Source of the DNA: Rhodovastum atsumiense
GTDB lineage: Bacteria; Pseudomonadota; Alphaproteobacteria; Acetobacterales; Acetobacteraceae
Reading direction: 5' to 3'
DNA: 64,000 bases
Assembly (NCBI RefSeq): GCF_937425535.1
Contig: NZ_OW485601.1
Span: 239,001-303,000 of the forward strand
Shown here: piece after piece, positions 1 to 8,210 of the stretch
How the letters are laid out: every line of letters starts with the position of its first letter
Position numbering within the stretch: position 1 is the stretch's first letter
Translations under genes and position numbers: made by a program
Notes under the pieces: model-generated
Databases searched by the model: none
What the model was told of the DNA's origin: nothing
What the model saw: the letters and a program-made list of their open reading frames with translations, nothing else

Positions 1-128
1 ACCAGGGCGGCGACCGCGAACCAGGCCAGGCCTGCGATGGCCAGCAACGGGACGGGCCGCGGCACGTCCACGATCAACACATCGACGTTCTGGTCGGAAG
101 CGGGACTGATACCCGCGGTTGCGCTCAT
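1..128 (-). CDS. ABC transporter permease, N-terminal part only
   Basis: The frame begins with ATG at 128 behind a GGAG ribosome site and runs off the left edge, leaving 42 residues. They form a short polar leader followed by the start of a hydrophobic helix (PLLAIAGLAWFAVAALV). The gene lies 13 bp behind the substrate-binding protein gene on the same strand. Gene order in nitrate/sulfonate/taurine transporters therefore suggests an inner-membrane permease. The diagnostic EAA loop is outside the window, so this rests on context and the first helix only. Confidence 0.55.
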   Translation of the reverse strand, partial: MSATAGISPASDQNVDVLIVDVPRPVPLLAIAGLAWFAVAAL

Positions 129-141
129 GTTCGTTCTCCTG

Positions 142-1215
142 TCAGGAAAGCAGATCGACCGTCACGCGTTCGGCGAAGCGTGCGGGGTCGGTCCCCGGCT
201 TGATCACCGCCACTTGCTTCAGTTCGCTGGCATAGAGGGCGATTTCGTGCCGCAGATCGGCGTTCAATGGGGCGTGGGCATGGGTTTGGCTGCGCAGCAT
301 CGCCGCCAGTTGCTCCGGCCGTGCCTTGGCATAGGGCGCGAACACGGCGGCTGCGGCGTCGGGATTGGCGACCACCCAGGCCTGCGCATCCAGCAGCGCC
401 TGCACCAGTGCCACCGCCGTCTCACGTTCCTGGCGGATCAGGCTGCCACGCACGCCCAGGATGCAGCAGACTCGATTCTGGTAAGCGCCGGAAAGATTGG
501 TGGCCAGTTCCACCAGCCCGTCCCGCTCACGGGCAAGCCAGCCGAGCGGATCCCCCAGGCTGAAGGCCTGGATCTCGTTCTTCTGCAAGGCCACCGGCAG
601 AATGTCGGCGGAGAATACGCGCCACTCCACCTCGCGCGCCGGATCGATACCGGCCTGCTGCAGCAGGATCGCGAAGAAGTTGCGATCCGGGGCGGTCAGA
701 TCGGAAACGCCGATGGTCTTGCCGCGAAGGTCGGCCAGGCGCGCGATCCCGTTGCCGGGACGGGTGAACAGGCGCAGGCACCCGCCGTGGATGCCGGAGG
801 CGATCTTCACGTCGAAGCCGCTCTCCAGCGGCTTGAGCCAGCGCAGGGCCATGCCGACGCCGGCATCGGCCTTGCCGGTGGCGATCGCCTCCAGCAATTG
901 ATCGGTGGAGCCGCCGAAATTGACCATTTCCACATCAAGGTTGTGCCGGGTGAAGAAGCCCTTCTCCCTGGCGACCGGCACGCCGACCGTGCAGATGGCG
1001 TTGGCATTCCAGGTCAGCTTCAGGGAGCGTGGCTGCGGCAGGACCACGGGCGCCGTGACGGCGGCGCGGCAGATATCCGGGTTGGGCAGACCGGATGGCA
1101 AGACCGGGTAACGGCTGCTCGCCAGAACGCGGCCACCGGGGACGACCATCGGAACTGCCGCGGCAGCCAGGGCGGCCCGTAACAAGGCACGGCGGCCGGA
1201 ATGACGGTGAGGCAT
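142..1215 (-). CDS. Tat-exported ABC substrate-binding protein (SsuA/TauA/NrtA-like)
   Basis: This 357-residue periplasmic binding protein should capture a small organic sulfur (or nitrogen) compound for the permease that follows it. The N-terminus carries a twin-arginine-like signal (GRRALLRAALAAAAVP). The mature part has the lobe motif LDVEMVNFGGSTDQLLEAI and a hinge segment LRGKTIGVSD typical of the NMT1/SsuA fold. I start it at ATG 1215, behind AAGAGGGG, rather than the TTG one codon upstream. It is clearly paralogous to the orphan binding protein at 38615-39733, sharing the FGGSTDQLLE, ALRWLKPLE/VLRWLKPLE and CCxLGxRGSLIRQ stretches. The ligand cannot be read from sequence; the mar neighbourhood suggests a sulfur compound. 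Confidence 0.85.
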   Translation of the reverse strand: MPHRHSGRRALLRAALAAAAVPMVVPGGRVLASSRYPVLPSGLPNPDICRAAVTAPVVLPQPRSLKLTWNANAICTVGVPVAREKGFFTRHNLDVEMVNFGGSTDQLLEAIATGKADAGVGMALRWLKPLESGFDVKIASGIHGGCLRLFTRPGNGIARLADLRGKTIGVSDLTAPDRNFFAILLQQAGIDPAREVEWRVFSADILPVALQKNEIQAFSLGDPLGWLARERDGLVELATNLSGAYQNRVCCILGVRGSLIRQERETAVALVQALLDAQAWVVANPDAAAAVFAPYAKARPEQLAAMLRSQTHAHAPLNADLRHEIALYASELKQVAVIKPGTDPARFAERVTVDLLS

Positions 1216-1617
1216 CAAACCCCTCTTGCTCGTTTATCGACGTCGGGAAAGCCGGCCGTGGCGAACGACCGGCCTGGGTGCGCAACCTGCCCGGGACACC
1301 GTGATGCCCAGGCCATGAATTGCTGTTGTGAAGGTGGGCCGGCGAATCGTCAGGGAGAGCGGTTCCGCCGACACTGACAGCAGATGGACACGCTGAGAGG
1401 CATGGCACCGCCACGCCCCGAATCCGGCACGGACGCGTTGGTGCGAATGGCGATTGCACGATACGGCATGAACCCGGGGTTCTCCGAACAGGCCTCGAAA
1501 CCGACTCAGCTACGGAAATGATTCCACGTACCGCTACTGTAAGTCAACGATTAAACTTGATTCCGTAGTGTCTTGGCTGGCCAGCCAAGGCTTTTTCCGC
1601 CTTCTGGCCAGACCGGC
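1216..1617. other. Intergenic region between transporter and mar1 operon
   Basis: No convincing gene was seen. The stretch around 1505-1570 is AT-rich compared with its surroundings and is the natural place for the promoter of the minus-strand transporter operon, but no clear -35/-10 pair stands out. It also contains an 18-base perfect palindrome, listed separately. Confidence 0.5.
1572..1589. repeat. 18-bp perfect palindrome CTTGGCTGGCCAGCCAAG
   Basis: The 18 bases read identically on both strands and are followed by a TTTTT run at 1592-1596. It could fold as a 7-bp stem with a GGCC loop. It may act as a second, plus-strand terminator, or as an operator for the transporter operon that starts at 1215. 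No plus-strand gene ends here. Confidence 0.5.
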
Positions 1618-1646
1618 AAAAAAAAAGGCGGAGCCGAAGCGCCGCC
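1618..1646 (-). terminator. Rho-independent terminator of the mar1 operon
   Basis: Read on the minus strand, GGCGGCGC-TTCG-GCTCCGCC forms a stem with one mismatch and a UUCG tetraloop, followed directly by nine T residues. It lies 21 bp after the small peptide ORF and closes the marH1-marD1-marK1-methyltransferase transcript. Confidence 0.9.
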
Positions 1647-1667
1647 AAGTTTTGAGAGAGGAAACGC

Positions 1668-1757
1668 TCAGTTACACCGCACCGGTGTGATCTTCGCCGT
1701 CACACCATAGGCAGCATCCACCCGCTTGGCAAGCAGATTATCTTTATGCACGTCCAT
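1668..1757 (-). CDS. Possible 29-residue peptide at the end of the mar1 operon
   Basis: A short frame starts with ATG at 1757, 29 bp after the methyltransferase stop, and ends just before the terminator. The peptide is basic and hydrophilic and has one cysteine near its end (ITPVRCN). The ribosome site is weak: GGTGG lies about 12-15 bases upstream. I do not recognise it. Its place between the last gene and the terminator is the only argument for it, and it could be untranslated spacer. Confidence 0.25.
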   Translation of the reverse strand: MDVHKDNLLAKRVDAAYGVTAKITPVRCN

Positions 1758-1786
1758 AATATGTATTTTTGCCACCGGCGCCCGGC

Positions 1787-2620
1787 TCAGGCCTGAGCCG
1801 GGGCGCCATCTGCGGACGGCGTGTGGGCAATGGCCACCACCCGGGCGCCCCCCAGCACGATTCCCTCGTCCGTACGCCCACGGTCGAGTTCCTCCACGAT
1901 GGCCTGCCTGGCCTGCTCGCGGATCTGCACGGGAAGATGCCCGAGGAAATTGCCGAACGAGCTGGCTTCGGAGAAACGCACCGCCGCATCGCCATCGGGA
2001 AGCAGATGCCGCGTCGGCACGATCTCCAGGCTGCGGATGATGAACCCCGCCTCCTGCAGCAGATCCCGCAATTCCGCTGCCGTGATGTGGTGCGGCACGC
2101 CATCCCGGGCCTGCGGATACTGGTTGAATGGCGGGCGGGCGAGCACCTCGGCCTTGATGGTCTGCAGAGCCCCTCGGTGTTCGCGAGAGCCGGTCGAGAT
2201 GCCCAGGCGCCCCCCCGGTGCCAGGACGCGGGCAAACCCGTGCAGCGGACCGCGCTTTTCCGGCAACCAATGGAAGACCGCGTTGAGCAGAACCACATCG
2301 AAGCTCGCCGAGGCGAAGGCACTCAGATCATTGGCGTCGCCAACCTCGAAACGGGCATTCGCCAGATTCTTCTGCCGCGCCAGGGCAATGCGCAGCGGCA
2401 AGGGGTCGATTCCGGTCACCGTGCCACCCGGCTGCACCAGCGTGGCAATATGCGCGGCCAGCAGGCCCGTGCCGCTGCCGACATCCAGCACGCGCTCTCC
2501 CGGCGCGATTCCAAGTGCCGCAACAAGTTCCGTACCAACCCTGAACTGGCGGTTGGCGCTGACCTCTTCGTAGTATTGAGCCAGGTCTTCGGTATCGAGG
2601 GCAAGGCTGAGCTGCGACAC
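1787..2620 (-). CDS. Class I SAM-dependent methyltransferase
   Basis: This 277-residue cytosolic protein has the Rossmann SAM-binding motif VLDVGSGTGLLAAHIA at about residues 44-59, an acidic loop (GIDPLPL), and the motif IV/V region SFDVVLLNAVFHWL. It resembles the UbiE/trans-aconitate/ArsM-like broad family. Translation starts at GTG 2620 behind AGGAGAAG. It is the last clear gene of the marHDK1 operon, 42 bp behind marK1. A sulfur- or thiol-directed methyl transfer, for instance detoxifying or recycling methanethiol, would fit the setting, but the substrate is unknown. Confidence 0.85.
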   Translation of the reverse strand: MSQLSLALDTEDLAQYYEEVSANRQFRVGTELVAALGIAPGERVLDVGSGTGLLAAHIATLVQPGGTVTGIDPLPLRIALARQKNLANARFEVGDANDLSAFASASFDVVLLNAVFHWLPEKRGPLHGFARVLAPGGRLGISTGSREHRGALQTIKAEVLARPPFNQYPQARDGVPHHITAAELRDLLQEAGFIIRSLEIVPTRHLLPDGDAAVRFSEASSFGNFLGHLPVQIREQARQAIVEELDRGRTDEGIVLGGARVVAIAHTPSADGAPAQA

Positions 2621-2662
2621 GTAGGTCTTCTCCTGATCCTGATGAATGCCGATGCAAGCGCG

Positions 2663-4039
2663 TCAGGCGTTGCGGCTGACGACGGTCGTGTAGATGCGTT
2701 CCAGCAGCGCGAGCCCCCCGCGATAGCCGGCATAGGACCGTGCCAGCACGACTTCGTAGGAGGTCGGGAAGGCGACCTCGACGAGGAAGCCTTTCAGGTC
2801 GCGGGCCAGATCACGTTCCCAACTCGATCCGAAGATCAGCGGCGGCTTGTGGCCGAAGGACGCCGTCCGGATACGCTCATGGATGAGATAGCTGTCCTCG
2901 ATGAACTCGATCTCGCCGGCGACATCGTGGTCAAGCACCTGGAAGGCGGCGCGTATCGCCTCCCGCAGTTCCTCGGGCGGATTGTCGGTGATGATCAGCC
3001 GCGCCGGCAACAGTCCCAACTGACGGACCGCGAACTTGCTGAGCGCCAGGGCGTAGGTGCTGTCGGCGGCAATGGCGAACCGCGCCGGCAATCCCCAGCG
3101 ATACTGCGAGTAAAACTCCGAGAAGGCTTCCAGGTAGGTGTAGTACCGGCGCTCCTCGGCGGCGATGAATGTCTCGGCGCTGCCTTCCACCCCGGCGAAG
3201 GCAGCGATCTCGCGCAGCACCTCGCCGGTCTCCTTCGCGCCGATCGGCAATACCGGAATATGCAGGAACGGCTGCCCGTACTTGCCTTCCAGATGCCGGG
3301 CGGTCTCCAGCCCCAGCCATGGCGACAGCACCAGGTTGAACTGGGCCTGGGGAATGGCCCGCCATTCGCCGACCCCCGCCGATTCCGGGCCGAACAGCAC
3401 GTTGACGCGCAGCCCGATGCCTTCCAGCAGCCGCTTGATTTCTTCCAGATCGCCGCGCCAGAACGTGTTCTGGTACGGCAACAGAGACCACAGGTTCACC
3501 CGCCCCTGCTCGCGCGGGCCCTTGTACGGACCGACGAGCTGGTCGATGATCGCCCGGATCACAACCTCGTGGCCGGTGAAATTGTTGCCGCGGAATCCGC
3601 CGGTCTCGGCATAGACCACCGGCACGCCACGGTTCTGGAAGCCGCGCACCACGGAGCCGACATCATCACCGACCAGGTCAGGAATGCAGCCGGTGACCAC
3701 CACGAACAGATCCGCATCCAGGATCTTCAGGCTGGCCTCGATCAGTTCCTCCAGCCGCTCGGTCCCGCCGAAGATCACCTCCCGCTGGCTGGCGTTGCTG
3801 CTGGGCGCGACGCCGGCGCCGCCCCAGCCACCACCCTGGTAGCCATTGGCGCCGCTCAGGGCGTTATGCTGCTTGTCGGCGCAACCGGGGCCGCAATGCG
3901 TGATCGGAATGGTCCGCGGAATCGCCGCCGCGGTCTGCATCGCCCCCAGCGCGCAGACATAGCGCGCCTGCTCGATCGCTCCCCCCTGGTCATTGGCCTC
4001 CGGCAACTGGCCAGCCCGGGGCTTCAACGCTGTGACCAT
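2663..4039 (-). CDS. marK: Nitrogenase-like beta subunit, MarK-type (copy 1)
   Basis: Predicted K subunit (458 residues) of a nitrogenase-like component 1. It pairs with MarD1 and supplies half of the P-cluster ligands. The expected cysteines are visible: C29 (RYVCALG), C53 in the HCGPGC motif (with C49 beside it) and C118 in TGCIPDLVGDD, corresponding to NifK C70, C95 and C153. It is shorter than NifK and lacks the NifK N-terminal extension, as in group IV homologues. It follows marD1 by 12 bp and has a GAGGGG ribosome site. MarK2 at 11064-12440 has exactly the same length. That this is methylthio-alkane reductase, rather than another nitrogenase-like enzyme, rests on the sulfur-gene neighbours. 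Confidence 0.85.
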   Translation of the reverse strand: MVTALKPRAGQLPEANDQGGAIEQARYVCALGAMQTAAAIPRTIPITHCGPGCADKQHNALSGANGYQGGGWGGAGVAPSSNASQREVIFGGTERLEELIEASLKILDADLFVVVTGCIPDLVGDDVGSVVRGFQNRGVPVVYAETGGFRGNNFTGHEVVIRAIIDQLVGPYKGPREQGRVNLWSLLPYQNTFWRGDLEEIKRLLEGIGLRVNVLFGPESAGVGEWRAIPQAQFNLVLSPWLGLETARHLEGKYGQPFLHIPVLPIGAKETGEVLREIAAFAGVEGSAETFIAAEERRYYTYLEAFSEFYSQYRWGLPARFAIAADSTYALALSKFAVRQLGLLPARLIITDNPPEELREAIRAAFQVLDHDVAGEIEFIEDSYLIHERIRTASFGHKPPLIFGSSWERDLARDLKGFLVEVAFPTSYEVVLARSYAGYRGGLALLERIYTTVVSRNA

Positions 4040-4051
4040 GACGCGCCCCCC

Positions 4052-5572
4052 TCAGCCGGCAACCGTGCGGGCGAGCGCGAAGGGATCGCTCTGTTCCAGC
4101 CAGGACCGGCGGTACGGCAGCGAGGTATGCGCCGCCAGATCCTCGTGGAACTTGCGCTGGCCCCGCACCGCCAGGATCTCGGCGCCGAGATTGATGATGC
4201 CCTGATAGCCGACCGGGAAGCTGGCATCGCCCAGTTGCAGCGAAGGCAGGCCGAGCCGCGCGGCGAGCGGCGACAACCCGCCATGGCGAATCACGACGAA
4301 GTCCGGGTGCACCCTTTGCAGCAGGTTATAGAATTGATAGTGCTGACGGATGCCGACGGTGAAGAGATTGACATCGCCGGTCGCATCCACCAGGTGCCCC
4401 AGCGTGTCGCGTTCGGGAGACCCGCTGTCATAGGTCGGGTCATGATGGAACACCAGGGTGCCGGGCACCTCGATGCCGAGCTCGCGCAACACCACGACCA
4501 CGCCATGGGCGAACGACGCCCCCATGGCCACGTAGCCGCGCAGGCCCTGGAGCTGCTCGCGCAGCTCCGCGACGATCGGCTTCACCCGCGCATGCTCGCG
4601 CGCGATATAGGCCTCGGTCACCTCCTCGCGGTTTGTGGCCTTGGCGATCGCCCGCAGCCAGGCATCGGTTCCGGCGAAGCCATAAGGCTGCGGTGCCTTC
4701 ACTTCGGGCACACCGAATTCCTGCTGCAGCGCCGCGGTGAAGTAGCTGGCCAGGGTGTAGCAGAAGCTGACCGATGCCGCCGCTTCCGACATCTCCTCCA
4801 GTTGCTCGACCGTGGCGAGGTTGACCACCAGATTGGCGCGCAGGCCCAGCTCCGCCAGCATCGGCGTATAGACGTCGGTGCCGGAGAGAATGACGATATT
4901 GACGAGATCCTCCTGCCGGCGCGTCGGATTCTTCCGGACGATCTGGCGCAGGATGCCGTGCTGGATGGCATCGAAGCCGGTGCTCCAGTGCTTTGACTTG
5001 AAGCCTTCGCAGAAGATCGGCACCACCGGAATGCCGATTTCCTCTTCGACCTCGCGCGCGGCGGTCTCCACGTCATCGCCGATGATCCCGGTGGCGCAGG
5101 AGGTGGCGATGAACACCGCCCGGGGATGATGCCGCTGATACGCGTCGCGGATGGTGGCCTGCAGCTTCTCGACCCCGCCATAGACCATGTCGCGCTCGGT
5201 CAGGTTGGTCGACAGCGCCGTGATGTTGCGCACCTGCATGCCGCGGCGCGCCAGGGTGTTGCGGAAATTGGTGTTGTTGGCGGCCTGGTTGGCGGCGCAG
5301 CCGATCGGTGAATGCTGGATCAGCACGGCGTCGAGAATGGATCCGGCCTGTCCCTGCACCACCTGCTCGCTGCAACTGCCGCCCTGGGTGAACGGGCTCT
5401 GCAGCTCGCAGATCCGGCTGCCCTTGGTGCCCGGGCCACAGCCCGTGCCACAGCCTCGCGAGAAATCGGACTGCTCGGCGAGGGCAGCGGCGCTGCCCTC
5501 GTCCCAGCCGATGATGGTGCCGAGACGCTGCTCGCGCGTCTCGACCGCCGCCGTACGAAGATTGATCGCCAT
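4052..5572 (-). CDS. marD: Nitrogenase-like alpha subunit, MarD-type (copy 1)
   Basis: Predicted catalytic D subunit, 506 residues, binding the active-site iron-sulfur cofactor. The P-cluster cysteines are C67 (GGSCSEQ), C92 (SPIGC) and C159 (ATSCATGIIGDD). C271 (SFCYTLASY) lines up with the NifD cofactor ligand C275. By eye, the position of NifD H442 is not a histidine (context LGDASFPVGYQG). The CEGF motif at 188-191 is kept. An extra cysteine pair, C41 and C45 (RGCGTGCGPG), is present here but not in copy 2. I start at ATG 5572 behind AAAGGGGG. Chlorophyll (BchN) and F430 (CfbD) enzymes are less likely because of length, the retained cofactor cysteine and the sulfur neighbours. Confidence 0.85.
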   Translation of the reverse strand: MAINLRTAAVETREQRLGTIIGWDEGSAAALAEQSDFSRGCGTGCGPGTKGSRICELQSPFTQGGSCSEQVVQGQAGSILDAVLIQHSPIGCAANQAANNTNFRNTLARRGMQVRNITALSTNLTERDMVYGGVEKLQATIRDAYQRHHPRAVFIATSCATGIIGDDVETAAREVEEEIGIPVVPIFCEGFKSKHWSTGFDAIQHGILRQIVRKNPTRRQEDLVNIVILSGTDVYTPMLAELGLRANLVVNLATVEQLEEMSEAAASVSFCYTLASYFTAALQQEFGVPEVKAPQPYGFAGTDAWLRAIAKATNREEVTEAYIAREHARVKPIVAELREQLQGLRGYVAMGASFAHGVVVVLRELGIEVPGTLVFHHDPTYDSGSPERDTLGHLVDATGDVNLFTVGIRQHYQFYNLLQRVHPDFVVIRHGGLSPLAARLGLPSLQLGDASFPVGYQGIINLGAEILAVRGQRKFHEDLAAHTSLPYRRSWLEQSDPFALARTVAG

Positions 5573-5588
5573 GACTGCCCCCTTTCCG

Positions 5589-6464
5589 TCAGGCCGGCAC
5601 GCGCGCGCGTTCGGCGGCGCGCTCGATTTCGACGAGCTGATCGGCCCAGCCGGACGACCATTCGCGCAGTTCGCGCGGATTGAGCGCGGTCGGCACCTTC
5701 GATTCGGTATGCGCGGCGATGCGGCGGGCAAGTTCGCGGTAGACATCGGCCTGCGGCGAATCCGGCGCGGCCTCGATGGTGGTCTTGCCCTTGAGCTCCG
5801 CCTGGGTGACGGTCAGCGAACGCGGGATGTACTGCACGATCTGCGTCTGCGTGCGCGCGGCGAAGTCGTCGATGATTTCGCGATGGAAATCGGTGTTCAT
5901 CGAGTTGGCGATGATGCCGCCGAGCAGGGCGCCACCGGAATTGGAGTATTTCTCGATGCCGCGGAACAGGTTGTTGGCGGCGTAGATCGCCATGAAGTCG
6001 GCCGAGGACACGGTGAAGACGTGTTCGGCGATGCCTTCGCGCACCGGCACGGCGAAGCCGCCGCACACCACGTCGCCGAGCACGTCGTAGATCACGAAGT
6101 CGAGATCAAGCTCCTCGAAGATCTGCTGCTGCTTGAGCAGTTCGACCGCGGTGATGATGCCGCGCCCGGCGCAGCCGACGCCGGGGGCCGGACCGCCGGC
6201 CTCGACGCAGTAGATACCCTTGAAGCCGAGGAAGATCGCCTCGTGCGCATCCACGCGGCGGCGTTCGGCCAGCAGGTCGAGCACCGAGGGGATGTATTCG
6301 CCGCCGCGCAGGGTGTTGGTCGAATCCGCCTTCGGGTCGCAGCCGAACTGCATCACCTTGTAGCCGGCTTCGACGAGGGCGGCGCTGATGTTCGAGGTGG
6401 TGGTGGATTTGCCGATCCCGCCTTTGCCGTAGATCGCGATCTGCTTCAGCTGCTTGCCGGACAT
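5589..6464 (-). CDS. marH: Nitrogenase-reductase-like iron protein, MarH-type (copy 1)
   Basis: ATP-dependent electron donor to MarDK, 291 residues. It has the P-loop GKGGIGKS at 13-20, the [4Fe-4S] ligands C98 (GCAGRG) and C134 (DVVCGGF), and R101, the arginine that DraT ADP-ribosylates in NifH. It starts at ATG 6464 behind a strong AAGGAGG and leads the operon marH1-marD1-marK1-methyltransferase, with 16 bp to marD1. It differs from MarH2 (30477-31352) at only 13 positions by my count. Whether it serves one or both DK pairs cannot be told from sequence. NifH-family membership is certain; the Mar assignment follows from the neighbours. Confidence 0.88.
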   Translation of the reverse strand: MSGKQLKQIAIYGKGGIGKSTTTSNISAALVEAGYKVMQFGCDPKADSTNTLRGGEYIPSVLDLLAERRRVDAHEAIFLGFKGIYCVEAGGPAPGVGCAGRGIITAVELLKQQQIFEELDLDFVIYDVLGDVVCGGFAVPVREGIAEHVFTVSSADFMAIYAANNLFRGIEKYSNSGGALLGGIIANSMNTDFHREIIDDFAARTQTQIVQYIPRSLTVTQAELKGKTTIEAAPDSPQADVYRELARRIAAHTESKVPTALNPRELREWSSGWADQLVEIERAAERARVPA

Positions 6465-6776
6465 GCTGCTTGCCTCCTTCCTTGCTGGACGTCGGGGCCG
6501 AACGGATCCATCGGAGGGCAGGCAAACCGGGGCCGGCGCCGATATCAGGCGGTGCCGATACAGCGATGCCCGCGGTGGTCGCTCTCCTTTCCGATGGGGC
6601 GGATGGCAAAGGGCCACGCCACCGGATCGCCGGGTGGTAACATACGATGATTCGACGTTGCTTGCAATATTCTAGCTTATTACGATGTTATTTATCCCGT
6701 TAAGGTCCCGATTCGCGCGTGGTATGATGCCGGCGGCACGGCGGCGGCGTCATGCCGGGCGGGCGCATCGGCCACC
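6465..6776. other. Divergent promoter region between mar1 and the MFS gene
   Basis: This 312-bp region contains no supported gene. An AT-rich core at 6638-6706 separates the minus-strand mar1 operon from the plus-strand transporter gene. The mar1 5-prime leader would be long, roughly 170 bases, if the promoter at 6639-6667 is right. Confidence 0.6.
6639..6667 (-). promoter_or_regulatory. Candidate sigma-70 promoter of the mar1 operon
   Basis: On the minus strand, TTGCAA (6662-6667) and TATGTT (6639-6644) are separated by 17 bases. Each matches the consensus at four of six positions. It points at marH1, about 170 bases downstream. The support is pattern matching only. Confidence 0.35.
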
Positions 6777-8054
6777 ATGCCGCATCGCCTTTGTCGCCCC
6801 CCCTTCCCTGATGCCGAGGAACACCGGACCTTGCACAACTGGCGGCCGCGACCCAGCATCGAGACCCGCACATCGTGGGTGGTGGCCTGTTCCGTTCTGG
6901 TGATCCTGATGATCAGCAGCGGCACGCCCTGGATCCTGGTGGTCGCCATGAAGCCGGTTGCCAGCGATCTCGGCGTGGCGCGCACGGGACCGGCTCTGGC
7001 GGGATCGTTGACGGTGCTCGGCGCCGGATTCGGCGCGATCGCGATGGGATGGCTCGCGAGCCGCATCGGCGTGCGGTGGGTGGTGGCGTTCGGCTCCGTC
7101 ATGATCTGCATCGGCCATGCGGTCGCCGCCTCGGGCGGCATCTGGTCGCTCTATATCGCCTATGCCCTTATTCTGGGCGCACTCGGCCATGCCTGCCTCA
7201 ATTCGCCATTGCAGGTGCATGTGAGCCACTGGTTCGACCGTTGCCGCGGCCGCGCCCTGGCCCTGGTCGCTTCCGGCCCCTATGTGGGTGGCATCATCTG
7301 GCCGGTGATCTTCGAACGGGGCCTGCAGGCCTGGGGCTGGCGCGGGACGATGCTGTTCTACGGCGTGCTGCAGCTCGTCCTGGTGCTGCCCCTGGCCGGG
7401 GTGCTGCTGCGACGCCTGCCGGCCTCGGCGCAGGGCCTGGCGCTGCAGGACGAGCCGATGCCGGGCGCCCGCGTGCTCGACATGCCGCCGCGCCTCGCGC
7501 TGGCATTGCTGGCGAGTGCCTCTTTCCTGTGCTGCATTCCGATGGCATTGCCGACCGTGCATCTGGTCTCGCTGTGCACCGATCTCGGCCTGTCGGCGGC
7601 ACAGGGCGTGGGCATCCTGTCGCTGCTGCAGATCTGCGCCTTCACCAGCCGCCAGTTCTGGGGCTGGCTGTCGGATCGCATCGGCGGGCTGCGCTCCATC
7701 CTGGCCGGATCGGTCTGCCAGGCGCTGGCCATCGCCGGCTTCCTGGCCAGCACCGACGAGACCGGGCTGGTCGCCGCCGCCGCCGGCTTCGGACTTGGCT
7801 TCGCCGGCATCATTCCGGCCTATGCATTGACCGTCAGGGAATTGTTTCCCGCGGCGGCGGCGGGATGGCAGGTTCCGATGGTGTCACTGGGCGGAACCCT
7901 GGGAATGGCCGGCGGCGGCTGGCTGGGCGCCACGCTCTATGAAGGCTTCGGCACCTATGCGACGGCCTTCGCCGTCGGCCTGGTCTTCAACCTCATGCAC
8001 CTGGTGCTGCTGAGCGTCCTGGTCGCACGCCGCGGCAGGGCCGTAGCTCCCTGA
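6777..8054 (+). CDS. Major facilitator superfamily transporter
   Basis: A 425-residue inner-membrane protein with about twelve hydrophobic segments and the MFS loop signature in the form GWLASRIGVRWVV near residue 90. A second-half copy follows at WGWLSDRIGG. It resembles the oxalate/formate-antiporter-like (OFA/MCT) type of MFS carrier. It is divergent from marH1 and precedes metY-marD2-marK2 by 156 bp. It could carry a substrate or by-product of the sulfur pathway. The start at 6777 gives a 34-residue cytoplasmic leader; a later TTG near 6830 is an alternative. Confidence 0.8.
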   Translation: MPHRLCRPPFPDAEEHRTLHNWRPRPSIETRTSWVVACSVLVILMISSGTPWILVVAMKPVASDLGVARTGPALAGSLTVLGAGFGAIAMGWLASRIGVRWVVAFGSVMICIGHAVAASGGIWSLYIAYALILGALGHACLNSPLQVHVSHWFDRCRGRALALVASGPYVGGIIWPVIFERGLQAWGWRGTMLFYGVLQLVLVLPLAGVLLRRLPASAQGLALQDEPMPGARVLDMPPRLALALLASASFLCCIPMALPTVHLVSLCTDLGLSAAQGVGILSLLQICAFTSRQFWGWLSDRIGGLRSILAGSVCQALAIAGFLASTDETGLVAAAAGFGLGFAGIIPAYALTVRELFPAAAAGWQVPMVSLGGTLGMAGGGWLGATLYEGFGTYATAFAVGLVFNLMHLVLLSVLVARRGRAVAP

Positions 8055-8081
8055 TGCGACAGCCACGACCTAACCCGGTAA

Positions 8082-8096
8082 GTTGTCATTGACAAC
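8082..8096. promoter_or_regulatory. Inverted-repeat operator candidate GTTGTCA-T-TGACAAC
   Basis: A perfect 7+1+7 inverted repeat lies 28 bp after the MFS stop and 115 bp before the start of metY1. The symmetry is of the kind bound by dimeric GntR- or LysR-type regulators. It would control the metY1-marD2-marK2-nifX operon. No regulator gene is in the window to pair with it. Confidence 0.5.
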
Positions 8097-8210
8097 GATT
8101 CTTCTGCGTGGAATAGTTCGTCCCCCTGTCTGAACCCATTCCCGATCGCAGCAGCGGAGCGCCCCGCATCGTCTCTCTTGAGTGCGGTCAAGCTGGCAAA
8201 GGACGCCCCG

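Noticed and set aside
1769-4996. Very long plus-strand frame of 1075 codons
   Set aside because: It is antisense to the methyltransferase, marK1 and marD1, all of which have family motifs and ribosome sites. The plus-strand protein is arginine/glutamine-rich with no recognisable domain, a common artefact in GC-rich DNA.
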